DNA of 64,000 nt from Geosiphon pyriformis (Eukaryota; Glomeromycota; Glomeromycetes; Archaeosporales; Geosiphonaceae). Shown one piece after another: positions 47,674 to 59,219 of the stretch. Location: NCBI GenBank assembly GCA_016748015.1, contig JAAOMT010000226.1:1036604-1100603 (forward strand), read 5' to 3'. How positions within the stretch are numbered: the first letter of the stretch is position 1; each line of letters begins with the position of its first letter. Under the pieces are notes generated by a model, which saw only the letters and a program-made list of their open reading frames with translations, had not been told where the DNA came from and searched no databases. Both the position numbers and the translations under genes were made by a program.

Positions 47674-49340
47674 AAATAGAAGCACTATTGAATTAGAAAG
47701 TATAGATATAAAGAAGAAGTATTTGATAAAGAAGACAAGTTTTTAACAGGAGAGTAAAGAGAAATTTGGTGATAATACTGTTAATATAACACCCAAAGAT
47801 TTAAAAAAAATAGTTATAAAACATGTACTTGGAAAGCCTCTGGATATAATAAACTTTAGTATAGAAGATAATAATAATAATAATGTTTTGAACAAGTTGC
47901 TTTTGCTTCTTTCTTCTCTCTTTTTTAAACTTACAGTTCAAGTTTTGGTTAAGAAGTTTTTTGCTCTGAATATTGATTTTATGGTAGTGGCTGGCAAATC
48001 TGCTTAAGATAAATTATATTTTGTCAAAAACTCTTTTCTGGTGTGAATGGTTTTGGAGAGGCCTTTATCTTTTCAAAATTTGGTGAAATTATCCAGGTTT
48101 TTTTCATATTTAAAAAGGCAATAATAGATGTGGCTAAACTGGCAAATAATTGAGATGTTGTAGTAAACACCAATCTTAAACATCTTATTAATAATTGCAC
48201 AAATTAGGCAATTGTGTTAAAAAAAATTTCTGTAGAAACATCTGTTAAGACTGTACATGCTGTTGTATCTGATTTTGGTATTATTAAGTTGATCAAGATA
48301 CAATTGGTAAATCTGTGACAAAAAGCAATTGTCAAATTAAAAGATCAAAATCAAGTCAATTTTTTGGCTTTTGAGTGGTCTATTCTTATTGAAAAAGATG
48401 CTGTTTGAGTGACCAAAGCTGATTTCAATAAACAAATATGGAATTCCAGAGATAAGTTTAGGGCTTTGCTCTATATATTTCCTATAGAAATTACTACTTA
48501 TAATATTTTGGTAAGAAAACTTGTGTTATTGATCATAATTCTGTCAATTATACTTGTGCTTACTGTACTACTATGTGTTTTGGCTTTGAGTTAAACATAA
48601 CTAATACAATAGCTGTAACTTTAGTTATAAAGAGAGTTGGTTTCTATTGGTTATATCTGTCTTTTGCTTTGTGTTCTGTCTGTAGAATTTCTAGTTATAC
48701 ATTTCTTATTTGTAAGTCTGTGAAGATATCATTGGCTCCAAGAAGCAAAAAGTCTTCTCTTTTAGCCTATAATTAATTCAAGTTGGCAAAAATTTATAAA
48801 AAAAAGTCTGTGCTTATCTCTCATTTTTTGGCATCAGTAGTTGGTGTCTCTTTCATATATGTATATTATAAAGATAAATTATGTTTTGGTTCTGTTAATA
48901 TGAATAAACTTTTTCCACTTGTTATAAATAATTTGGAGTTATATTTGGTCAATATTGAAAGCAGTTTTATCAGTTTTGCAGAACAAATTGGTAAGTTGGC
49001 TAAAAGATTGGAATTATTTATGTCAACAGTTTTCCAATTTAGCTCTGGATGTCAGCTGCCAGTAATCTTTCTATTACAGAATCAAATAGATGATATAATG
49101 ATAGGAGAGGGCTTGGGTAAAGCCACTAGTAACAAGACTGTTGTAGTTTTGGGCTCATCTGCTTTTCTTGATGTGATTAAATTAGAGAATATGTTAGAAA
49201 AACTTTCTGTCTTAATGCTGAATTTGTTGATTCTAGAGACAGAAAAGAGAAAAAAAAAGCCAATTTTAATGATTTAGTTTTGGCTAGTAGTGTGATTCTC
49301 AAATTTTTTTCTTAATAAGTAGTCTGGTATAGAAATTTGC
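47674..49340 (+). pseudogene. LINE ORF1 of the split copy
   Basis: Aligns with ORF1 at 21,700-23,346: the ESIDIKKE-like segment at about 47,700, the KKFFALNIDF segment at about 47,955, KLIKIQLVNL at about 48,290, the FCxxCRISSYTFLIC-like knuckle at about 48,690 (His replaced by Tyr as in the other copy), and a coiled-coil-like FAEQIGKLAKRLELFM at about 48,975. Interrupted by many stops. The first 100 or so codons lie beyond the LTR insertion at 37,560-37,798. Confidence 0.75.
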
Positions 49341-49344
49341 TATA

Positions 49345-52300
49345 TGTAATATCAAAGAGATAAACAATACTACAAAGCAGAGGAATATTATTCATTGGCA
49401 TTTGAATTTTAAAAATAATATTTTAATTGTTATTGAAACTAAGCTTTACTTTAGCATTAGGCCTTGGATTGCAAATAAATTTTCTGGTGTTAAAGTGTTT
49501 ATTATTGGTTTAAATTTTGGGTCTTTAGGTATTAGTGTTGCTGTAATTATAAGTGTTCATTTGACAAAGCATTTTTTAAAGGTTTCTAAGATTTCAGATA
49601 GGTTGTTGTTAATTTGTTTATTATTTAAAAACAGACAATCAGTTGCTGTTTTGGGTTTGTATGCTAAGGCTTTTCTGAATAGATGCTTGAATTAGACTAG
49701 TGTTATTAATTTTTTCATTGCCAGAGCTTACAATAAAAACACTTTTGTTATATTGGGAGGTGATTTCAATAAAAATGATACTAAGCAAAGTGCCAGTTTT
49801 AAAAAATGTGTAGATTTGAGTTTAGTTAATTTTCTTTTGGGCTCACAATTTGATATCATTAAATCTGCTCTGGCTAAAATTAGAAAATCATACTGTTTTT
49901 TTAATATGTTGAAATTAAAACATGCTGAAAAATTCTGGATCAGATTGGTGATTGACAACAGAATAAGTAGTTTTGAAATAAACAAAAGTCATATTATTAG
50001 GAGTGTATTAAAGCATCTTTTTCACAAAGTGGTTTTAAACCATTTGGTTATTGATAATAAACTAATTTTGGATTCTAATCTGGTTAAGTCCAAAGTTGAT
50101 GTAATTATAGAAGAATGAACTAGGAAACATGAAGTGGTTTCTAATGTTTCTTGTAATTAGTCTCATCAATATTAACTGTTGAAGTACATTTTTAATGGTG
50201 TTTTCTCAGATATGATGTGTTTAATTGGTTTTAATGAATTGTTTAATGTGATTTCTGTTTTACCTGATGGCAAAACTGCTGGTTTTTTTGGTATTTCTAA
50301 TGAGCTCTAGAAACATTATAACAAATTTGTTTTGAATATGCTTTTGGTGTTTTTAAATTCATGCTTAACTTGTAAATTGGTATCTAGTTCCTGAAAAAAA
50401 GTTTGGATCTCAATGATTCCCAAACCATATAAGTAGGAAAGCATTTTTATGAATATTCGATCTATTGCTTTAATTAAAACTGCTTGTAAAATTCTTTTTA
50501 AGATTTTTTCTGACAAGATTTCTTTGGCTTGCAGTGCTTTTAATGTTCTCTATAAAAATAATTTTTCAGTTTTAAAAATTACAACAACACAATCCTCTAT
50601 TTTTACCATTGGTTTGGTGATTAAAAATGCTTTGGAAAAAGATTGTAAGCTTTGATTGGTTTTGTAGAACATATAAAAAGCTTATAATTTAATTAGGTGA
50701 AAACATCTTGAAAAAAGTTTGATCAAGATAAAAATGTGTAGCAAATTCATTAGATTTTTTGGTAGCATTCACAACAGTCATGTCAATAGGAATATGATTG
50801 ACTTTGAACTTTTTGGTAATTATTGAATATATAATGATTTGAACCAGAAAGAAGTGTTCTCATCTCTTTTTTAGTGCATATTTTATAATCCTCTTCTGTG
50901 TAAAGTCAAGAGACAAAAAAGTATGTATGAGTATAGATTGAATTTTCACTTTGTCACCAAATTTTGTTATGCAGAATCTTGGATTGATTTGACATTTTTT
51001 TTTACTGCTGAAGCTTTTATTGATAACATAATCTGGGTTGATAACAATTAAACTACTACTCAATACATTCTAAATATTGCTAGTAAGTTTTTTTGAATCA
51101 ATAATATTTCTATTAATAATAACAAAATGGTGGCCATTTTTATTAATTGCAGAGTAGAGAGTTTTTCTTTGTTTATTAGTGGTTTGCCTATTTCTATTGT
51201 CAAAAAAGAGGAATCTTATTACTATCTGGGTATTTTTTTATCTACTAAAGGATTGTCAAAGCTTAGCTTGGCTAGACACATTCTGATATCAGGTTTTTTG
51301 CCAACTTAGTTTTGAGAAAGGCCATCTCAGATAAGCAATTTTTATATTTGGTGTTAGTGGTTCTTTATTCTATTATTAACTATAGAATGCAATTTAGTTT
51401 TATTCTGATTAGTGTATGTAGAAAGTGGAATGCTTTAATTTATAAGGACTTAAAATCAAAGTCTGGTCTACTTCTTAACTTCTCCAGTAATACAATCCAC
51501 TATTTTTCTTTGTATAGTTTAAAAACTTTTGAGCAAATTCAGACTAAGAGCAAATTGGCTTCCATTGTGTATTTTACAAACTTTGTTAGTATTTTGGATT
51601 ATCTTTTTTTATACAGATCACACAATTTACAAGTTTTGTGTTAATGTCTATTTTATCTTTTAAGCTTTTCAACTTGTATTAGGGTCAGTTTTTCTAATAA
51701 CTTTTTAGTAGATGTGATTTATTTTTTCTTTGAATATGGTTTATCTCTAAGTGGTCTTTTAAACAATTTTTTCTATCTTTTAAGTGAAACTTTCATGTTT
51801 TCTGTTCTTGGTGAACTAAGTTTTTTAAATTTTTTATTTATTTTAGCAATATGGCATTGCTTTTGTAAAACAACTTTGTAATTGTAATGACACTATTTTT
51901 GATTGGAAAATCTTCAAATGATGAAAAAAATTGGATTCTTGTGGCCCTATTCCTAAATGGTTCAAGTTTTTCATTAAATTTTTCAGTGGCATAGCATCTT
52001 TTTTAGCTTACTCTTTTATGTTAATTAGTTGTGAATCTTCGAATGTTCTTAAGTCTTATAAATTTGAGTTGGTTTATAGTCATTTGTCAAATATTAATAC
52101 TGGTAGCCTATTTGTTTACACAGATGGATCTCTAAAAGACATGGAAACATCTGGCATGAAAGTTAGAGCTGCAGTTTTTTTTGAAGATATTGGTTTGGGT
52201 TTGAATGTTAGAGTTTTTGGCTTGATGTTTTTAACTTTGATGAAGCTGCAAGCTATTGTATTGGCTTTCAAGTGTGTCTCTTTTCATAGCTCAGTTCAAC

Positions 52301-54378
52301 TTTTTACAAACAATCAAGCTGCTTTAGATGTGTCCAAATCAAAGTTGAGTTTAGTGTGTTCAGATTTTCGAAATAAATGTTGAATTAAATGTCAACACAT
52401 TGTAAGTGTCATCCAAAATAAAAATTTGAATGTTAGTTGGCATAAAGTAAAAGGTTACTTGGGGGTTTTGGATAATAAATGCACTAATATGCTTGCTAAT
52501 GTTGCTTTTCTTTCTAATTGGTATTTTTTTTCTCATTTAAAGAAACATTTTTTTAAGGCTAATAATAGTGTTGTTTCTGGTAATTTTAGACATTTTGTTT
52601 ATAACATTTTTCAGTCCATATATTGTGTACATTGAGATGTTAGTTTTGACTTTAAAGTCTTGGTAGATAGTTTGGTCTTGAAAATTGATTGGCTAAGTTT
52701 ATTTTTGGTATAATACTCTGATTCTTACATGGCTGCTGGATTTACTAGTAAGCTGACTGCTAGCACTTGTACTTATTTTATAAAGGCTTTGTACTATTGG
52801 CTGCCTATGGCTGTTTGGAAATATCTGTATAACAAGCACTACCCTAGTATGTTGTTTATGTTTTGTAACAATGTTGAGATCTCAAATCATGTTTTTTTTT
52901 GTATATTTGACAATTCTGTTCACCATTGGCTGTTAAACATCTTTGTAACTGCTTAGAATATACTGTCTGATCTTTTTTATTCTTTTTTTTGTATAATTCA
53001 GTTGTTATTTTTCTATACTTCAAATGTTGCAGTATATACAGCTCTTTGTAAGGGCTTTGTTTTTAGTGATTGGCTTTGGGAGATTGTGTTTATTTTCAGA
53101 GATTTCAAAATTGTGAGTTTGAAAATTGTGAACTTTGTGTGTAATTTCTGTTGTTACCAGACGAAATTAGAGATATTATGTAACATGAAATTATCTTATA
53201 AATCCTATTATTAATTAGCATATATTATTGTTTCAAATTATCACTTATTATATTAGCAAAATGTCCGAAATTATCATTTAATTAATAACCCAATTTGTAC
53301 ACAACACAAATATAACCTAATTGTGATGATCAATCATGCAATACCCCAAACTATGTAACATTCAAAAGTTCGCCAAAATTTGTAGAAATTTGCCGAAATA
53401 ATTGATAGTTTACTGAAATATCTAATAGTTCACAGAAATAACTTGTAGTTTGCTAAAATGTATCTTTAGTTCAGCAAAATTGTAGAAAAGAGCAAAGTTC
53501 AAGTTTATAGAATAGTGTTACAACAAGTTGTATAAAAGAAGAGCTTCTCTCTTCGAAAAAATGTATCTTACTTTAGATTTATCACTTAGAACCATTCTTA
53601 CACACACAAAAAGAAATAAATATCAAATAATTCGAAAAAAACCAAATTTTTTAAATTATTGTACTTGGAAAATCTTCAAAACTCAACTAACAGTTTGAAA
53701 TTGATTAGCTACCAATTTCAGTAAACTGTTAGTGACTCCAGGCCTGGATAGAAAAACGTTTCCCTTGATAAAATCTTATTTCTTTTACATTTCTTTTATT
53801 TTCTTTTTTTTTCTTATTACAATCATTAGGGTAACCTACAGACGAGATTCCTGTAGAAGAGTTAACTTTCACAGCAAAGTAACTACACATTTTTAGTGAG
53901 CTTTCAAATGAGCAATTCCTGGGAAAGAGTTGACATTTACTACAACATAACTACATAAAGCAACTGGCACAGAATTGGCAATTCCATTCATAAGCCCAGC
54001 AAGTTCAAATTATAGGAGATAATTTGAAGATAAATTCAGTTCTTGGAGGTCTAACTACTTCCTAGAAACGTGAATTCACAGCAAACAGGCATCAACAACA
54101 TTCAAGAAAGGAGACCAAAAAACCTCCAATAACACTGTCTTGCTTTTAGAAATAAAGTTTGGTTGGTCTATACTGTACACTGTGTTTTTATAAAAAAAAA
54201 TAGTTTGATACTACTAGATAATTTGGCATTTGTTTTGGTTTTTGAGATGTTTTTGGCACTTTTTACTAATATAATTAAATTACTTAGTATTACTAAGACA
54301 TTTGGTATTGGTTTTGGATTATATAAGTCTTGTCTGTTTTTTCAGGTATTGAAAATGCTATTTTGGTATATATAAATG
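49345..54378 (+). pseudogene. LINE ORF2 of the split copy, catalytically dead
   Basis: Endonuclease fragment with GGDFNKND (about 49,757), then the internal deletion. RT about 50,260-51,130: LPDGKTAGFFGI, and FIDN (about 51,020) where the intact copy has FVDD, an Asp-to-Asn change. RNase H about 52,110-52,520: YTDGS kept, FTNNQAALDV with Asp to Asn at the later catalytic position. Zinc region MFCNNVEISNHVFFC at about 52,858-52,903 with the first Cys changed. The final 70 codons lie after the solo LTR (54,139-54,378). Confidence 0.75.
53152..54134 (+). mobile_element. Solo LTR of Ty3-like family 1
   Basis: 983 bp, TGTTACCAGAC to CCAATAACA, collinear with both LTRs of the complete element and flanked by CTGT on each side (53,148-53,151; 54,135-54,138). 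Arises by recombination between the two LTRs of an element inserted into the LINE's ORF2. Confidence 0.92.
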
Positions 54379-54515
54379 CTTAGTATTGTTTTAATCAACT
54401 TGAATAACTAGTTATATATAGATATTATATAATTTACACTTAGTTTAGATTACTTATATGATGTATTGTATTAGGCAATATTTAGATCATACTTATAAAA
54501 TATAAAAAAAAAAAA

Positions 54516-56029
54516 ATAAGATTGTTAATAATTTAACTAATAATACTGTTTATTTGTTTATGTGTTTTTTAATTTTAATTTATAAGAGTTTTTTTAAATT
54601 AATAATATAATTATTTAAATAATACTTGTTATTTTATGTGTAATATTTATTAAATTATATGTTATATTCAATAAAAAGCTAATCTAAATATTAATATAAT
54701 AATTAAAAATATAATTAAAAATATGAATTAATGCTATATATTTTTAGTTTAATATTCTAATTTTTATATATAGTTAAATTTTATTAATAAATCTATTGCT
54801 AATTTGTACATATATATAATAAAAATTGTTTATAAATAATTTTTTGTTGTTATTTAAAAATATTTATATAATAAAAAATAAAATTTCTTGTTTTTATTAT
54901 AATAAAACAGAATTTTTAACCAATATTTTTACATATAAGTTGAATTTTATTATTTAAATAGAATTATTAATAAATTTTACTAAGTATTAAACTTTTTTTA
55001 TTAATAATTTGTTTTTTTTTTTTGGTTTTGTAATTTTTTTATTTGATATTTCAAATACTGTTTTGTATATTACTATATATAAGAGTTTTGTTTTTAAAAT
55101 TTAATATAAGAAAGTGGTTTTAATCTTTAAAAATACTAAGATAATTTGTTTGTATTTAGTTTTTTTTAATAATAAATTATAAAAAAAAGATCTAAATATA
55201 TAAATTTAAATATAAAACAGCAATAAAAAAAGTAATTTAGTTGATAAAATTTGTTTGTTCTTTATAAATTATATAATTTTATTAATAATCTATTTAATAA
55301 AATAATTATTTATTAAATATTGTTAAAATTTTTGTAATTAGTTTTAATTTATATAGTAAATATTTGTTTTTTTGGTTTAAATAGTAATATTAATATTAAT
55401 ATAAGTATATAATATAATCTTAACTAATTCAAATAACTAGTTATATATAATAAATACATAAATTATATTTAGTTATAAATATTTAATTTGTTTATATATA
55501 TTAAACAGTAATTGAATTATATTTGTTAATAAATTTAATATTATAACAATAAATTAATTAAAAAATATTTAATTAAAATATTTAATAAAACATTAAATAA
55601 AATATTTAATAAATAAAATATTAAATATATTATGTTAAAAATATTTAATATAATAAAACAGTTTTTTAGTAAATTAGATTTGGTTTTAAGTATAGCTTAA
55701 CTAACTAATATAGTTTTGGCTTAAATAATTAATAATATATTTAAGCTAATTATATAATATTTTATATAATATATATATAAATATCAATTAAATTACATTT
55801 AATAAAAACTTATAAATAAAAATAAATATGTTTAATTTATATTTTTAAATATTATAATTAAAATTAATTATTATTCTTATTATTATTATTATTTTTAGTA
55901 TTAGCTATTTAATTTGATTTTAATTTTAAGCTTTTAAACATAATAAAAACACAATTTAAAAAAGCTGTATTATTTTTATATTAGATTTTAGTATAAATAT
56001 TTTAAATAAACAATAAATGTTTTTTGAAA
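54516..56029 (+). other. AT-saturated stretch containing a LINE ghost
   Basis: Mostly featureless A/T. About 55,020-55,530 still follows the C-terminal ORF2 and 3' UTR of the LINE family: IYKSFVFKI then FKNTKI where the 21,405 copy reads LCKGFVFGN then YKDPKV, and AATAACTAGTTATATATA matches the 3' UTR at 54,400. Nearly all C/G are replaced. Confidence 0.5.
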
Positions 56030-58266
56030 AAAATCAAAAATCAAAACTTTTTTTTTATGTTTCAAACTTCTAAAAAAGTATAATATTTTAAGAAAAGTTT
56101 TTTTTGTTTTATTTTATTTCTTACTATTCAGCTAGATATTTTTAAATTTTTTGGTTTAAATACAAGACTATTAGTTTTACTAACAGTTGAATATAAAAAA
56201 ACCAAAAAAAATCTGGTTTTGGCTTGGTTATTATAAACTTATTAGCTAAAAAAAAGTGTAAAAAATTTTTTTAAAAAAATTCATTGTGGTTATTAGTGCT
56301 AATATTTTAAAAGATGATCTTCTATTTGAAAAAACATCTGGTTTTAAAGCTAAAAACCCTATTAAGACAGAAAATATAAACATAAAAAAAAATTTCTTAT
56401 TGAAAAGACAAATTTTTAACATAAAAATAATAATAAACTTGCCAATAAAAATGTTAATATAACTCCTAAAAAGCTAAAAAAAATTGTAACAAAATAAATA
56501 TTAAAAATTTTTTTAAGTATAATTAATTTTAATAACAATAATAATAATAATAATAATGTTTTAGACAAATTTTTTTTTATTCTTTTTATTCTTTTTTTTT
56601 ATTAAAACTATTAATAAATATTTCAGTTTATAAATCTTTTATTTTAGATGTAAATTTGTTAACAATATTATTAACAAAAAAGCATGGTTTTGAAAACTTT
56701 TTTAATAACAATAATACTTTTTCTTAGCAATATATATATGGTTATATAAATTATTTTAGTATTTAAAAGAGTGAAAAAGTATTAAATAGATTATTAAAGT
56801 AAAAAAAAATTGTTATTACTATTTTATTTTTGGATAAAAATTAGCTTAATATGAGTTTTTATAAAAAAAAATAATTAAATTTACATTTAAAACACAAAAA
56901 GTAAATCAAAACCAAAAAACAAACTATTTAATTAAAGTATAACCAAAATTTTTTCAAATAATCATTGAAAATATATGGTGTTTAAAAATTTATTTTGAAA
57001 GTAAAGATAAAAAAATTTATAAAAAAACATAACTAAAATATTTAATTAATTAAAACATTATTGTTAAGATTAATCTTTAACAATATAATATTTTTTATTA
57101 CTTGATTAATACTATAATTAAAACAAGATCAGATAATAAAACTAATAGCTTATTAGATAAAATAAGTCATAATATAAAATATTAATAATATATATTAAAA
57201 GACCAAAAATAATAAAAAATTTAAAAAAATAATAAAAAATATATACATATTTTAAATATTAATAAAAAGTATTTAGAACTTAAAAAAAAAGACATATAAA
57301 AAAAATAACTAATTATTTACTATAAAACTATAGAAAAAAATTGGCTTAATATAAAATTAATACCTTTTTTAATTTATAAAAAGTCGTATATTTAGTTAAA
57401 TTACATAAAATCTACATATTATTTTAAGACTATTTTAAATATATCATTATTTATATATATTAAATTAATTAATTTACTTGTAAGCTTACTTAAAATGTTA
57501 TTTTTTCTAAAAGCTAGTAATTTAATTAATCAGATTTAAATAGCTAGATTTAGAATTGTGATTATATATTATTAATATTAATTATAATTATGATTAACAC
57601 AATTAGACATAAATCAATTGATTACATTTTTTAGTAACTATTTTTGGATAATAATTACAGATTTGGAACATTAAACTGCATAAATAAATGTGTGTAAAAA
57701 TTTTAAAGTATAATAAAGTCTGTTGTTATTAGATTATATATATTAATTTTTAATTTTTATTAATGTTTTTTAGTTTTCTAAGATTTTTTTGTATTTAATT
57801 TAGTTAAACAATTAAATTGTGTTATATTTTTTTGTTATTATTAAGTTGATTGCTAATTTTTTATTTTTTATTTACTAACTAATTTTGTTAATTAAATATG
57901 ATAATGTAAACTTTTTTTACATGATTTTAATAGTAAATTTTTATGGTATGTGTTGTAATTTTTGCATTAAAAAACCATAAAAATTTTTGATAACAACAAT
58001 TAGTAAAAAGTTTTTCAAAACAAACTAAAACTTTTTTTTTGGTGTTAATAATTTTAGAAAAGCTTTTATTTTCTCAAAATTTGACAGAATTATTTGGAGA
58101 TTTTTTACTTTTAAAAAAGCAATTTTAGCTGTAACAAATTTGGCAAATAATTAAAATATTATAATAAACACTAATCTTAAACATTTAATAAACAATTGAA
58201 TAAATCAAACAAATATTATGAAAAAAATTTCTGTAAGAACATTTGTAAAAACTGTGTAAATTATGC
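56030..58266 (+). mobile_element. AT-saturated LINE copy, interrupted on the right by an LTR element
   Basis: Begins with the degraded 5' inverted repeat (AAAACTTTTTTTTT at about 56,044 and AAGAAAAGTTTTTT at about 56,090). The leader and ORF1 start follow those of the copy at 37,491 (CTATTCAGCTAGATATTTTT). Around 56,690-58,010 is an insert or rearranged AT-rich segment of unknown origin. ORF1 resumes at about 58,030 and follows 48,035-48,255 until the second Ty3-like element begins at 58,267. Strong C-to-T/G-to-A decay throughout. Confidence 0.6.
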
Positions 58267-59140
58267 TGTTATGGTTTAAGAATTTAGCAAAAGAATCATA
58301 AAAATAATATAAACTATTCAATCATAATATAGTGCAGTAATAATCTTAGAAAGGTAATGATTAACATAGTAGTAAACACCATTTTGTGATAGTGGCAAGC
58401 ACCAATTCACAATAGCAGCCAATACCAATTGGTGATAGCAGCAAACACCAGGTTGAAATATCAAAAAGAAAGTATTACAATGTGTTTTCTTGTAGAACTA
58501 CAAACATGTATATATATAGTAGCTTTAATATTGGGAAAAAACAGTCAAGTAATAAAAATCATAACTTATCAAGCAATAGATCCAATTTTATTCAACAAAC
58601 TTCACTTTAAATCATACTTTCAATTTAAATATCCCAAGAAACCTTTAAATCAAAAAGAAATGAAAAAGAATATTTAAAACTGAATTATCACAACCCAAAG
58701 TATTAAGAAACTTACTTGTATTATTTATTGAATGAAACTATCATTCATCAACTGAATTCCTTGGAAGAATAATCCTTGATCAAGATTATTTACATTGTTA
58801 CTAATTGATAAAAGCTTTATTGTAAGAATTAGAAAAAGTGCTAAAGGCCATTAACATTCTGTGTTTCTAAATTAGAGAAACACATCAGGCAATTGCAAGG
58901 ATAGCCTCAGAGAAGACCCCAGACAGTGAGTAGATTTCAGTTCAGCCTCTGAGAAGGAGTACATAAACACACACAACAATCAGGAATTGAAGAATAACTT
59001 ACATCACAACATTAAAAAGAAAGCCTTCAGTATAACAGTGACATTATCACACAAATAGAATTAAGGAACTCATGAAAGACTGATTGCAATTAAAATGGGA
59101 TATCAGCAATTAAATATAACAAGAAAACCATCCTGTAACA
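58267..59140 (+). repeat. 5' LTR of Ty3-like family 2
   Basis: 874 bp, TGTTATGGTTTAAG to CATCCTGTAACA, followed by TTTGGTGAACCC (candidate primer-binding site). Shares end sequence TGTTA/TAACA and the 4-bp target duplication size with family 1, but little else. Confidence 0.85.
58366..58457 (+). repeat. Four 23-bp tandem repeats in the family 2 LTR
   Basis: Four consecutive units of exactly 23 bp, each starting ATAG and containing a (C)ACC core at positions 13-15; the third holds ACCAATTGGT, a palindrome. Conserved in the solo LTR at 61,077-61,170 and recognisable in the reversed solo LTR at about 36,868-36,925. Position in the upstream half of the LTR suggests transcription-factor sites. 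Confidence 0.8.
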
Positions 59141-59219
59141 TTTGGTGAACCCTACAAGAAAAAAAAATCAAAAAGGAAATAATAATTAGCAATAATTCAT
59201 TGCTAAAAAGGAAGAGACA

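Larger units (their letters stand above)
37491..54515 (+). mobile_element. LINE-like copy split by two LTR insertions
   Basis: Three collinear pieces, 37,491-37,798, 47,670-53,151 and 54,135-54,515, together form one LINE of the 21,405 family. It begins with the 5' inverted repeat (AAAAACTTCTTTC at 37,496 and GAAAAAAGTTTTT at 37,547, one mismatch) and ends with the common 3' UTR and A-rich tail. A complete Ty3-like element interrupts ORF1 and a solo LTR interrupts the end of ORF2. Removing each insert plus one 4-bp duplication restores the alignment with the 21,405 copy. It also has its own deletion of about 600 bp at about 49,845, which fuses the endonuclease to the region before the RT. Confidence 0.9.

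Noticed and set aside
56686-58020. Possible DNA transposon with TTTTGAAAA-CTTTTT inverted ends inside the AT-saturated LINE
   Set aside because: The match is short, contains an indel and lies in low-complexity A/T; no target duplication or transposase could be found.
58366-58457. Regular 23-bp repeats as a CRISPR-like array
   Set aside because: The units are contiguous with no spacers and lie within an LTR of a eukaryotic retrotransposon.
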